The notes beneath the pieces are model-generated. The model saw only the letters and a program-made list of their open reading frames with translations. It was not told the origin of the DNA and made no database searches. A stretch of 16,756 nucleotides of DNA, from the NCBI GenBank assembly GCA_019414725.1, contig DXLM01000068.1, positions 1-16,756 on the forward strand. The letters run 5' to 3'. Numbering within the stretch: position 1 is the first letter of the stretch; each line of letters starts with the position of its first letter. Positions 9,207-15,841 of this stretch are shown here, in pieces. The DNA is from Bacteroides sp. (lineage in GTDB: Bacteria; Bacteroidota; Bacteroidia; Bacteroidales; Bacteroidaceae). A program made the position numbers and the translations under genes.

Positions 9207-9336
9207 ATGAGATAAAAGTTTAGTCTGTACGTATTTTTATATAATTCTTATTCCATTTTACATTTGAGGTTTATAATATCGGCACTTGGATCAGGCTAAA
9301 AAAAATATGTCATTTTATAAGAACTTGGATAAAAAC

Positions 9337-9366
9337 TTTGTGAACTCATAAAAAGCCGTATCTTTG
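9337..9366 (+). promoter_or_regulatory. promoter of the thioredoxin-like lipoprotein gene
   Basis: A -33 element TTTG (9337-9340) and a -7 element TATCTTTG (9359-9366) are separated by 18 bp, close to the Bacteroides sigma-ABfr consensus. The gene starts 26 bp after the -7 box, giving a short leader. Confidence 0.8.
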
Positions 9367-9392
9367 CATCCCGAAATGAATAATAATCGCTA

Positions 9393-10538
9393 ATGAAAAG
9401 AAATGCTTATATCGCTGCAGCTCTGTTGTTCGCAGGTTTTACGGCCTGCAACAACGAGCCTGCTTTTAAGGTGCAGGGAGAAGTGACCGATGCTGCCGAT
9501 AAAATGTTATATCTGGAGCAGACAGGATTAGATGGTATTGTTGCGCTGGATTCAGTGGAATTAGGAAGTGATGGAGCTTTCAGCTTTGCTGCCGCTCGTC
9601 CCGAAGCGCCTGATTTTTACCGATTGCGTATTGATAATAAAGTGATAAACTTCTCGGTTGATTCTACTGAAACTGTTGAAGTAAAGGCTGATTATAAAAA
9701 TTTTGCAACGGAGTACAATATTCAAGGCTCTGAAAATAATCAGAAAATCAAAGAACTGGTTTTATTGCAGACTGATTTGCAGGAACGTGTGAATCGTATG
9801 GCTCAGTCGGGAATACCTGTTGGTATTGCTCAAGACAGTCTGACACGTATGGTAGATGCATATAAGGATGAAGTGAAGCGGAATTATATATTCGTTGCTC
9901 CCAATAAACCTTATGCGTATTTTGCTTTATTCCAGGTCTTAAATGGATATATGATTTTCGATCCGTTGAATAATAAGGAAGATGTGAAATGTTTTGCTGC
10001 TGTGGCTACAAGTATGAACAATTTGTATCCACATGCTGACCGTTCACGTAATCTGTATAATATGGTTATCAAGGGTATGAAAAATACCCGTGCTCCGCAG
10101 GTGAAACCTTTGGATATTCCAGCAGATAAAATACAGGAAGCTTCTATTATTGATATTCCATTGATGGATATAAAAGGTACAGTCCGTCATCTTACAGATT
10201 TAAAAGGTAAGGTAGTGCTGATAGACTTTACCGCATATGGAAGTGCAGAATCAGGAGCACGTAATTTGCTGTTGCGTGAAATATATGATAAGTATGCTTC
10301 ACAGGGATTGGAAATCTATCAGGTTTCATTAGATACCGATGAGCATTTCTGGAAAACCGCAGCTGATAATCTGCCTTGGATTTGCGTTCGCGATCCTCAA
10401 GGACCATATTCTACTTATGTCAGATTGTATGGTGTGACTCAGTTGCCGACAGCATTTTTGGTAGGCCGGAACAATGAACTGAATATGAGAATTGGTCCGA
10501 AAACAGATTTGGAAGAAGCGATTAAGAAATTATTATAA
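9393..10538 (+). CDS. thioredoxin-like lipoprotein with DUF4369-type N-terminus, active-site cysteines absent
   Basis: This 381-residue protein starts with a lipoprotein signal (hydrophobic core, then FTAC with lipidated Cys19). Residues of about 25-115 (FKVQGEVTDAADKMLYLEQ, then a beta-rich stretch) resemble the DUF4369 domain common in Bacteroidetes. A helical linker follows. Residues of about 245-381 form a TlpA/AhpC-like thioredoxin fold: LKGKVVLIDF, a long helix, EIYQVSLDTDEHFW, and a cis-Pro segment LPTAFLV. Where a TlpA protein carries WCxxC, this one reads AYGSAESG, and no cysteine remains there, so disulfide exchange by the usual mechanism is not expected. It is likely envelope-anchored. 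Related Bacteroidetes proteins are annotated as thiol:disulfide interchange or AhpC/TSA-domain proteins; a structural, scaffolding or ligand-binding role is inference. Own promoter upstream; greA follows after 182 bp with another promoter. Confidence 0.85.
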   Translation: MKRNAYIAAALLFAGFTACNNEPAFKVQGEVTDAADKMLYLEQTGLDGIVALDSVELGSDGAFSFAAARPEAPDFYRLRIDNKVINFSVDSTETVEVKADYKNFATEYNIQGSENNQKIKELVLLQTDLQERVNRMAQSGIPVGIAQDSLTRMVDAYKDEVKRNYIFVAPNKPYAYFALFQVLNGYMIFDPLNNKEDVKCFAAVATSMNNLYPHADRSRNLYNMVIKGMKNTRAPQVKPLDIPADKIQEASIIDIPLMDIKGTVRHLTDLKGKVVLIDFTAYGSAESGARNLLLREIYDKYASQGLEIYQVSLDTDEHFWKTAADNLPWICVRDPQGPYSTYVRLYGVTQLPTAFLVGRNNELNMRIGPKTDLEEAIKKLL

Positions 10539-10575
10539 CATGTTGAAAAGCATGTGAAAATAGTGCGCTTTGGTA

Positions 10576-10607
10576 CTTGACTGGTATCAATAAAAGGCGT
10601 ATCTTTG
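10576..10607 (+). promoter_or_regulatory. greA promoter
   Basis: The -7 element TATCTTTG lies at 10600-10607 and a CTTG element at 10576-10579, with 20-bp spacing. Predicted transcription starts at about 10612-10615, more than 100 nt upstream of the greA ATG and just ahead of the leader hairpin. Confidence 0.75.
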
Positions 10608-10626
10608 CCAAAGTCATAACAGAGAA

Positions 10627-10664
10627 GGGTTCCGATACATGTTTGTGTATCGGGATTCTTTTTT
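10627..10664 (+). terminator. leader terminator / attenuator upstream of greA
   Basis: A 13-pair stem (10627-10639 with 10646-10658, including three G-U pairs, one of them internal) has loop TGTTTG and is followed by TTTTTT at 10659-10664. The strong core is CCGATACA/TGTATCGG. It sits about 15 nt into the predicted greA transcript, so most initiations could end as RNAs of about 50 nt. It might also serve as terminator for the upstream lipoprotein gene. No TAnnTTTG element occurs between it and greA. Confidence 0.75.
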
Positions 10665-10705
10665 GTTTTATAAGCAAGAACAGTTTAATTAATAACGAAT
10701 ATAAT

Positions 10706-10712
10706 AAGGAGG
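10706..10712 (+). promoter_or_regulatory. strong Shine-Dalgarno site of greA
   Basis: AAGGAGG lies 8 nt before ATG 10721 and fixes the start there rather than at the TTG 10577 frame extension. Such a complete anti-16S match is uncommon in Bacteroidetes, where initiation usually relies on A-rich unstructured leaders. Confidence 0.8.
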
Positions 10713-10720
10713 AAAAAACT

Positions 10721-11185
10721 ATGGCTTATATGTCAGAAGAAGGCTATCAGAAATTGGTAGCAGAATTAAAGCATCTGGAATCTGTAGAGCGTCCGAAGAT
10801 TGTAGCTGCTATTGCTGAAGCTCGCGACAAGGGTGACTTGTCTGAGAATGCAGAATATGATGCAGCTAAGGAAGCTCAAGGCATGCTGGAAATGAAAATA
10901 AATCAGTTGAAAGCAACAATTGGTGATGCGAAGATTATAGATACATCTAAATTGAAAGCTGATACAGTTCAGATTCTTACTCGTGTAGAACTGAAGAATG
11001 TAAAGACTGGCATGAAGATGGCATATACTATCGTGTCGGAAACTGAAGCTAACCTGAAACTGGGTAAGATTTCTGTAAATACACCGATTGCTCAGGGTTT
11101 GTTGGGTAAGAAAGTGGGTGATATTGCAGAAATTACTATTCCACAGGGTAAAATCAGTCTGGAAGTAACAGGAATATCGTTTTAA
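10721..11185 (+). CDS. greA: transcription elongation factor GreA
   Basis: GreA enters the secondary channel of RNA polymerase and stimulates cleavage of backtracked transcripts, rescuing stalled complexes. The 154-residue product matches the normal family length. The N-terminal antiparallel coiled coil carries the tip motif GDLSENAEY (residues 38-46), whose Asp39 and Glu42 correspond to the Mg-coordinating acidic pair of E. coli GreA. The C-terminal FKBP-like domain (about 80-154) ends ITIPQGKISLEVTGI. ATG 10721 is chosen because it follows AAGGAGG and starts at the conserved MAYMSEEGYQKL sequence; the upstream frame extension runs through the leader hairpin and is not coding. Expression is probably controlled by the leader terminator. 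A HIT-family gene follows 53 bp downstream behind a further hairpin. Confidence 0.97.
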   Translation: MAYMSEEGYQKLVAELKHLESVERPKIVAAIAEARDKGDLSENAEYDAAKEAQGMLEMKINQLKATIGDAKIIDTSKLKADTVQILTRVELKNVKTGMKMAYTIVSETEANLKLGKISVNTPIAQGLLGKKVGDIAEITIPQGKISLEVTGISF

Positions 11186-11189
11186 CTAT

Positions 11190-11226
11190 AAGGCGGGTCT
11201 GCTTTGTTGCGGACTTGCCTTTTTTT
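11190..11226 (+). terminator. terminator between greA and the HIT gene
   Basis: A 13-pair stem (11190-11202 with 11209-11221, three G-U pairs) has a six-base loop TTTGTT and runs into a T-tract (11220-11226). I find no convincing TAnnTTTG promoter between it and the HIT gene, so that gene may depend on readthrough. Confidence 0.8.
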
Positions 11227-11238
11227 ATATATCATATT

Positions 11239-11643
11239 ATGGCAACAATATTCAGTAAAATCGTTGCGGGGGAAATTCCCAGTTATAAGGTTGCAGAGGA
11301 CGATAAGTTCTATGCTTTTTTGGATATAAATCCGTTGGTAAAGGGACATACACTGGTTGTCCCTAAAAAAGAAGTCGATTATATCTACGATCTGAGCGAT
11401 GAAGAATTGGCTGCTATGCATGTATTTGCAAAACATGTGGCGCTGGCTATTCAGAAAGCTTTCCCTTGCCGCAAGGTTGGAGAAGCAGTAATTGGTCTTG
11501 AAGTACCTCATGCTCATATTCATCTGATCCCTATTCAGAATGAATCGGATATGCTGTTTTCTAATCCGAAACTGAAGCTGAGCGATGAAGAGTTTAAGTC
11601 CATCGCAGAACGTATTCATAACGCCTGGGAAGGCAAAGCTTGA
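11239..11643 (+). CDS. HIT-family nucleotide hydrolase (HinT-like)
   Basis: HIT proteins bind nucleotides and hydrolyse phosphoramidates, dinucleoside polyphosphates or AMP adducts in the cytoplasm. This 134-residue protein has the typical single-domain size. The signature HAHIHLIP (His91, His93, His95) is complete, with His93 the expected nucleophile. The N-terminus MATIFSKIVAGEIPSYKV and the GHTLVVPK segment are typical of the HINT branch, with the last 30 residues less conserved. ATG 11239 gives the canonical opening; the frame extends back to TTG 11215, but that stretch overlaps the greA terminator arm. The substrate in Bacteroidales is not established from sequence. It follows greA by 53 bp, an arrangement that suggests co-transcription by readthrough. 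Confidence 0.93.
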   Translation: MATIFSKIVAGEIPSYKVAEDDKFYAFLDINPLVKGHTLVVPKKEVDYIYDLSDEELAAMHVFAKHVALAIQKAFPCRKVGEAVIGLEVPHAHIHLIPIQNESDMLFSNPKLKLSDEEFKSIAERIHNAWEGKA

Positions 11644-11675
11644 TACCTCCTTTCTACCACAATATTACAAGAATG

Positions 11676-11709
11676 AAAGCCATCCTTCATCTCGCAGGAT
11701 GGCTTTTTT
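11676..11709 (+). terminator. terminator after the HIT gene
   Basis: An 11-bp perfect stem (AAAGCCATCCT at 11676-11686 with AGGATGGCTTT at 11696-11706), 9-nt loop and T-tract to 11709. It separates the greA-HIT unit from the TonB receptor gene. No clear promoter consensus is visible in 11710-11738. Confidence 0.9.
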
Positions 11710-11738
11710 GATTTATACAGTGATTTAAAGTATTTATT

Positions 11739-14111
11739 ATGATGAAGAAAGTGATATTCTTGTCGATGTTGCTGCCCTTTTGTATGCTGGCTTATGGACA
11801 AACATACCGCATAGAAGGAACTGTAATAGATAAAACAAGTCGTAAACCACTGGAATTTGTCAATGTACTGGTTGTTGGCTTAGGAATAGGCTCTTCTACA
11901 GATGCCGAAGGGCATTTTAGCGTCGAACAGGTTCCGCCGGGAATCTACCGTTTGCAGGCTTCCATGTTGGGGTACAAAACGGTCTTTACATCCGAGTATC
12001 GTGTAAATCACCGTACTCCTCATATTCAGATTGAAATGGAAGAGGAGGGAACACAATTGGAAGGAGTAACTGTTACGGCTTCTCCTTTTCAAAAAGTAGC
12101 AGAAAGTCCGGTCAGCCTTCGTGTAATTGGTTTGCAGGAGATAGAAAAAGCACCCGGTGCCAATCGTGACATATCCCGTGTGGTACAAAACTATCCGGGA
12201 GTTGCTTTTTCTCCCATCGGCTACCGGAATGATTTGATTGTACGTGGTGGTGGACCATCGGAAAACCGTTTTTACCTTGATGGGGTAGAAATACCGAATA
12301 TCAATCATTTCAGTACGCAGGGGGCTTCAGGAGGTCCGGTAGGACTGATTGATGCCGATCTGATACGTAATGTGAAGTTTTATAGCGGTGCTTTTCCTGC
12401 CAATAGGGGAAATGCCTTGAGTTCAGTGCTCGATTTTAGTCTGCGCGACGGAGATATGGAGCATAACTCACTGAAAGCTACGTTAGGAGCGTCGGAAGTA
12501 GCGCTTACCTCTAACGGACACCTGGGAGATAAGACTTCTTATCTGGTATCAGTACGACAATCTTATTTGCAAATGTTGTTTAAAGTTTTGGGATTACCTT
12601 TGCTTCCTGCTTATACGGATGCTTCGTTTAAACTGAAAACGCGTTTTGATGCACGTAATGAACTGACGTTGCTTGGATTGGGCGGTATTGACCGGATGAA
12701 GCTGAACTTTGATATAGAAGGAGAGGATGCTGAATATATATTAGGTTATTTGCCTAAGATAAATCAGGAAACTTTTACTTTGGGAGGTGTATATCGGCAT
12801 TATGCCGGTCCGCATGTTCAGTCGGTGACGTTAAGCCATAGCTATTTAAATAACCGTAACCTGAAATATCACGACAATGATGAAAGCTCGGAGGATAATC
12901 TGACGTTGCGTCTTCGGTCAGTAGAGCAAGAAACGAAATTGCGGATGGAAAACACTTCTACCTGGAACCTTTGGAAGCTGAATGCTGGTGTGGAATTGAA
13001 TTATTCCCAATATTCCAATACAACTTACCAGAGAGTTTTTACAGATGAAGTACAAATTTTCGATTACCGTACAAATCTGGATATATTCCGTTGGGGACTT
13101 TTTGCTTCAATGGATTATTCAGCTCCAGACGAGCGTTTTACTGCATCACTTGGAGTTCGTACAGATGGGAATAATTATAACGACAAGATGAAAGAGCTGT
13201 GGAGGCAGCTTTCTCCTCGTCTGTCTGTATCGTACAGATTGATTGACCGTCTGTTCTTAAGTGGTCACATGGGACTGTATTATCAGCTTCCACCTTATAC
13301 AGCGCTCGGTTTTAAAGGAAATGATGGCAGTTACCTGAACCGTAATCTAGATTATATTTCCGTATCTCAGGAAAGTGTTGGGCTTTCTTGGCAGCCTAAT
13401 GGGAATATGGAAATATCGGCTGAGGGATTTTATAAATTCTATCGCGATATGCCTTTGTCCGTGTCTGACGGCATACCTTTGGCTTGTAAGGGAAATGACT
13501 ACGGGGTAATAGGTAACGAACAGCTGATATCTACAGCTGAGGGACGTTCATACGGAATAGAAATGATGTTTAAGTGGCTGTTAGTTCAACGGTTGAACTT
13601 ATCATCCTCATTAACAATTTTCAAAAGTGAATTCCGTGATGGGAAAGAAGGTGATTATGTGCCCTCTGCATGGGATAATCGCTTTATATTCAATGTAAGT
13701 GGAACTTATAACTTTCCAAAAAACTGGAGTGTGGGTATGAAAATAAGCTGCATCGGAGGTTCGCCTTATACACCGTATGATGTAGAAAAGTCATCCTTGG
13801 TAGAAGCATGGAATGCACAGGGTAAAACATATTATGATTACGATCGGTATAATACAGAGCGTCTGCCGGCTTTTGGACAGCTGGATATCCGTGTTGATAA
13901 AATGTTTTATTGGAAGAAATGTATGTTTGGTGTTTATCTTGATATCCAGAATATTACGGCTAGTAAACTTCGTCAGCCTGATGTGCTGATGAGTACCGGG
14001 CAGATTGAAAATCCAACGGCTCCTCTTTCGGAACGACGTTACGTAATGAAGTCTATAAAACAGGAAAGTGGAACCTTGCTGCCTACTCTTGGTATCACTT
14101 TTGAATATTAA
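11739..14111 (+). CDS. TonB-dependent outer-membrane receptor with carboxypeptidase-regulatory-like domain
   Basis: The 790-residue protein has a signal peptide (about 1-20, ending AYGQ) and an N-terminal CarboxypepD_reg-like beta-sandwich (about 22-110: GTVIDKTSRKPLEFVNVLV, STDAEGHFSVEQVPPGIY, LGYKT). A plug domain follows (about 115-235: LIVRGGGPSENRFYLDGVEIP, then VKFYSGAFPANRGNALSSVLDFSLRDG), and then a 22-strand-type barrel ending in aromatic FEY. It would import an unknown substrate using TonB energy. No SusD-like lipoprotein lies next to it, and at 790 residues it is shorter than most SusC proteins (about 1000), so it is more like metal, cobalamin or peptide-type receptors, though this is inference. 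It is monocistronic between two terminators. Either ATG 11739 or 11742 could be the start; they differ by one Met. Confidence 0.92.
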   Translation: MMKKVIFLSMLLPFCMLAYGQTYRIEGTVIDKTSRKPLEFVNVLVVGLGIGSSTDAEGHFSVEQVPPGIYRLQASMLGYKTVFTSEYRVNHRTPHIQIEMEEEGTQLEGVTVTASPFQKVAESPVSLRVIGLQEIEKAPGANRDISRVVQNYPGVAFSPIGYRNDLIVRGGGPSENRFYLDGVEIPNINHFSTQGASGGPVGLIDADLIRNVKFYSGAFPANRGNALSSVLDFSLRDGDMEHNSLKATLGASEVALTSNGHLGDKTSYLVSVRQSYLQMLFKVLGLPLLPAYTDASFKLKTRFDARNELTLLGLGGIDRMKLNFDIEGEDAEYILGYLPKINQETFTLGGVYRHYAGPHVQSVTLSHSYLNNRNLKYHDNDESSEDNLTLRLRSVEQETKLRMENTSTWNLWKLNAGVELNYSQYSNTTYQRVFTDEVQIFDYRTNLDIFRWGLFASMDYSAPDERFTASLGVRTDGNNYNDKMKELWRQLSPRLSVSYRLIDRLFLSGHMGLYYQLPPYTALGFKGNDGSYLNRNLDYISVSQESVGLSWQPNGNMEISAEGFYKFYRDMPLSVSDGIPLACKGNDYGVIGNEQLISTAEGRSYGIEMMFKWLLVQRLNLSSSLTIFKSEFRDGKEGDYVPSAWDNRFIFNVSGTYNFPKNWSVGMKISCIGGSPYTPYDVEKSSLVEAWNAQGKTYYDYDRYNTERLPAFGQLDIRVDKMFYWKKCMFGVYLDIQNITASKLRQPDVLMSTGQIENPTAPLSERRYVMKSIKQESGTLLPTLGITFEY

Positions 14112-14144
14112 AGTGTCAAGAAACCAATCATAATTGCTATCGAA

Positions 14145-14186
14145 AAAAACATGCCCATATTTTGGAAAAAATATGGGCATGTTTTT
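14145..14186. terminator. bidirectional terminator after the TonB receptor gene
   Basis: Perfect 19-bp arms (14145-14163 and 14168-14186) around GGAA, with core CATGCCCATAT. The A-tract on the left and T-tract on the right make it usable for the receptor gene on plus and for transcription from manC on minus. Confidence 0.92.
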
Positions 14187-14252
14187 ATAAAAATATCGAG
14201 AAGTTTTTTTCTTTTTTGTACGAAAAAATCGAGGGATTTTATCGCCTCTATG

Positions 14253-14321
14253 TTACAGATACATGCAGAAGGAATTAAAGTAGTGGGGAAGCTCCTTCTC
14301 TATCGTGTATAATATCTGTAA
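14253..14321. other. nested inverted repeat, possible structured RNA
   Basis: TTACAGATA (14253-14261) pairs with TATCTGTAA (14313-14321), and inside it AGAAGGA (14267-14273) pairs with TCCTTCT (14293-14299). The central 19 nt are purine-rich (GTGGGGAAG). An alternative pairing ATACA/TGTAT also fits between the two. The strand of any RNA is unclear: on minus it would lie in the 3' region of manC and be followed at 14223-14228 by a T-run. No coding frame or TAnnTTTG promoter is evident in 14187-14355. Confidence 0.45.
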
Positions 14322-14355
14322 GTCTTTGTTTTTCTTGATTTTATATATAATAAGA

Positions 14356-15396
14356 TCAGGAGTATTTTTCTCCGAACTTCATTTCTACATCATTTACAAA
14401 CTTGCGGATTGCATCGTGGTCATCTTTTTTACAGATAAGGAGTACGTTGTCACGTGATGCAACCAGATAGCCGTCTAAATCTTGAACTACGGCAAGTTGT
14501 CCTTCCGGTACTAATATGATACTGTCTTTGCAATTGTAAAGTACAGTATTACTGTTAATTATTACGTTGTGGTTCGTGTCTTTGGGCGAAGCATCATAAA
14601 GTGCATCCCAAGTACCCAGATCGGCCCAGCCGAAATCGCATAACTGCACGTATACATTGTCGGCTTTTTCCATAATACTGTAATCTATCGAAATGTTCGG
14701 ACACGAAGTGAAGTCGGGTACATCACATTCTACTCGTGGGCAGATTTCTGACATCATTTCGTGAAAAGCTTTCAGTATAGTATTGACATGCCATACAAAA
14801 ATGCCAGAGTTCCAATAAAATTCATTGCTTTGCACGAATATTTCTGCAAATTCACGAGCCGGCTTTTCTATGAAAGTTTTTACTTTATAAAAATCTCCTT
14901 TTTTTTCTTCGTCTATCTGAATGTATCCATATCCTGTTTCTGGGCGTTTAGGCTTTATTCCCAATGTAACCAGCTTGTCATTTTTCGATGCAAATTCCAG
15001 TCCTTTCAAAATAGCTTCTTTAAATTCTTCCACTTTCAGTATCAGATGGTCGGACGGGGCTACGACGATGGTTGCGTCTGGATTTATTTTCTGAATAATG
15101 TGCGATGCGTAAGCGATGGAAGGGGCTGTATTACGTCTTTCTTCTTCAATAATCAGCTGTCCTTCAGTTATTTCTGGTAGCAGATCAAGAACGATTTGTT
15201 TATAATCTTTATGAGTTGTAATGTAAATGTTGTTTGTTGGAATTATTTTTTTGTATCTGTCGAAAGTTTGTTGTAATAAAGTCTGTCCTGTTCCAAAGAA
15301 ATCAAGAAACTGTTTAGGCAATGCTTTGCGACTGTAAGGCCAGAAACGGCGTCCCATTCCTCCAGCCATGATGATACAATAGTAGTTGTTATTCAT
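14356..15396 (-). CDS. manC: mannose-1-phosphate guanylyltransferase (GDP-mannose pyrophosphorylase)
   Basis: It makes GDP-mannose from mannose-1-phosphate and GTP, the precursor of GDP-fucose and mannose units for capsule, LPS and glycoprotein glycans. The 346-residue protein has only the nucleotidyltransferase domain; the C-terminal phosphomannose isomerase cupin of bifunctional ManC/AlgA proteins is absent. Visible motifs are the nucleotide-binding loop MAGGMGRRFWP (10-20) with PKQFL (27-31, Lys28), the APSDH metal/sugar motif (113-117), ETGYGYIQ, the FIEKP signature (175-179) and WNSGIF (195-200). The start at 15394-15396 gives the expected short lead before the glycine loop. It stands alone, convergent with the receptor gene; its terminator is probably the shared hairpin at 14145-14186 or the structured stretch before it. 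The cytoplasmic location follows from absence of a signal peptide. The symbol rests on function, not on a bifunctional ManC match. Confidence 0.93.
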   Translation of the reverse strand: MNNNYYCIIMAGGMGRRFWPYSRKALPKQFLDFFGTGQTLLQQTFDRYKKIIPTNNIYITTHKDYKQIVLDLLPEITEGQLIIEEERRNTAPSIAYASHIIQKINPDATIVVAPSDHLILKVEEFKEAILKGLEFASKNDKLVTLGIKPKRPETGYGYIQIDEEKKGDFYKVKTFIEKPAREFAEIFVQSNEFYWNSGIFVWHVNTILKAFHEMMSEICPRVECDVPDFTSCPNISIDYSIMEKADNVYVQLCDFGWADLGTWDALYDASPKDTNHNVIINSNTVLYNCKDSIILVPEGQLAVVQDLDGYLVASRDNVLLICKKDDHDAIRKFVNDVEMKFGEKYS

Positions 15397-15424
15397 GATA
15401 TCGGCGTAGCTTTAAAAGTTTATG

Positions 15425-15451
15425 CTAAGATAGCCTTTATTTTTCGAACAA
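15425..15451 (-). promoter_or_regulatory. candidate manC promoter
   Basis: On the minus strand TATCTTAG (15425-15432) is one base from TAnnTTTG, with TTG at 15449-15451 upstream. The 16-bp spacing is a little short and the -7 box imperfect, so this is a tentative call. Confidence 0.4.
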
Positions 15452-15513
15452 TGTCCGGAAAGAGTTCTAAATAGTGTTAGATGAAAATTATTTTCACTTT
15501 TTTGCGTGAAATG

Positions 15514-15544
15514 CTTGTGGTTTCAAAATATTTGACTACCTTTG
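15514..15544 (+). promoter_or_regulatory. tRNA-Leu promoter
   Basis: CTTG at 15514-15517 and TACCTTTG at 15537-15544 are separated by 19 bp, a good Bacteroides -33/-7 pair. The -7 box ends 38 bp before the mature tRNA. Confidence 0.8.
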
Positions 15545-15582
15545 CACCGCAATTAAGGAAATACATATTCCCTGATTTAGTT

Positions 15583-15666
15583 GCCCAGATGGCGGAATCG
15601 GTAGACGCGCTGGTCTCAAACACCAGTGGAGTAACATCCATCCCGGTTCGACCCCGGGTCTGGGTA
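15583..15666 (+). tRNA. tRNA-Leu (anticodon CAA)
   Basis: This is an 84-nt class II tRNA. The acceptor stem GCCCAGA (15583-15589) pairs with TCTGGGT (15659-15665, G-U at the first pair) and the discriminator is A15666. D stem GCG/CGC; anticodon stem CTGGT/ACCAG (15610-15614, 15622-15626) with loop CTCAAAC, so the anticodon CAA is at 15617-15619, reading UUG. The long variable arm TGGA-loop-TCCA (15627-15640) is diagnostic of Leu/Ser/Tyr. T arm CCCGG-TTCGACC-CCGGG. No CCA is encoded, so it must be added enzymatically. Confidence 0.97.
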
Positions 15667-15673
15667 CTGAATG

Positions 15674-15713
15674 AAAGGCTAAGCGATTAACAATTAATCG
15701 CTTAGCCTTTTTG
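15674..15713 (+). terminator. terminator of tRNA-Leu
   Basis: Perfect 17-bp arms (15674-15690 and 15694-15710; core GGCTAAGCGATTAA) around CAA, ending in a T-run. It starts 8 nt after the tRNA and ends its single-gene transcript. Confidence 0.95.
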
Positions 15714-15723
15714 TTTGCCTGAT

Positions 15724-15745
15724 TTTTCCCCACATTTTCCCCACA
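15724..15745 (+). repeat. tandem TTTTCCCCACA repeat behind the tRNA
   Basis: Two adjacent perfect copies of TTTTCCCCACA (15724-15734, 15735-15745). Their position just after a tRNA and before an accessory gene suggests a protein-binding or recombination-related site, but no integrase or second tRNA 3' copy is visible, so no function is assigned. Confidence 0.6.
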
Positions 15746-15778
15746 GGCGCAAAAATATAGTAGTAAGTCATTATTTTC

Positions 15779-15810
15779 TTTGGCTACGCAATACAAATAC
15801 ACTACCTTTG
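15779..15810 (+). promoter_or_regulatory. fic promoter
   Basis: TTTG (15779-15782) and TACCTTTG (15803-15810), 20-bp spacing, match the Bacteroides consensus well. The gene starts 31 bp after the -7 box. Confidence 0.8.
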
Positions 15811-15841
15811 AAAAGAGATAAATCCAATTAAATAAAAGTCA

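Noticed and set aside
9284..9330. Two ACTTGGAT copies (9284 and 9323) as an operator pair
   Set aside because: Only 8 bp, 39 bp apart, with no further similarity; insufficient to claim a site.
10577..10720. N-terminal extension of GreA from TTG 10577
   Set aside because: It runs through the predicted promoter and leader hairpin, gives non-family residues, and a strong SD marks ATG 10721.
11215..11238. Upstream TTG start for the HIT protein
   Set aside because: It overlaps the greA terminator, and ATG 11239 gives the canonical MATIFSKI opening.
15482..15496. Palindrome TGAAAAT-T-ATTTTCA upstream of the tRNA promoter
   Set aside because: AT-only character and a one-base centre make it likely by chance in this composition; no partner site was found.
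15536..15802. Minus-strand open frame across the tRNA and its terminator
   Set aside because: It covers the whole tRNA-Leu gene; the translated text is the tRNA complement, not a protein.
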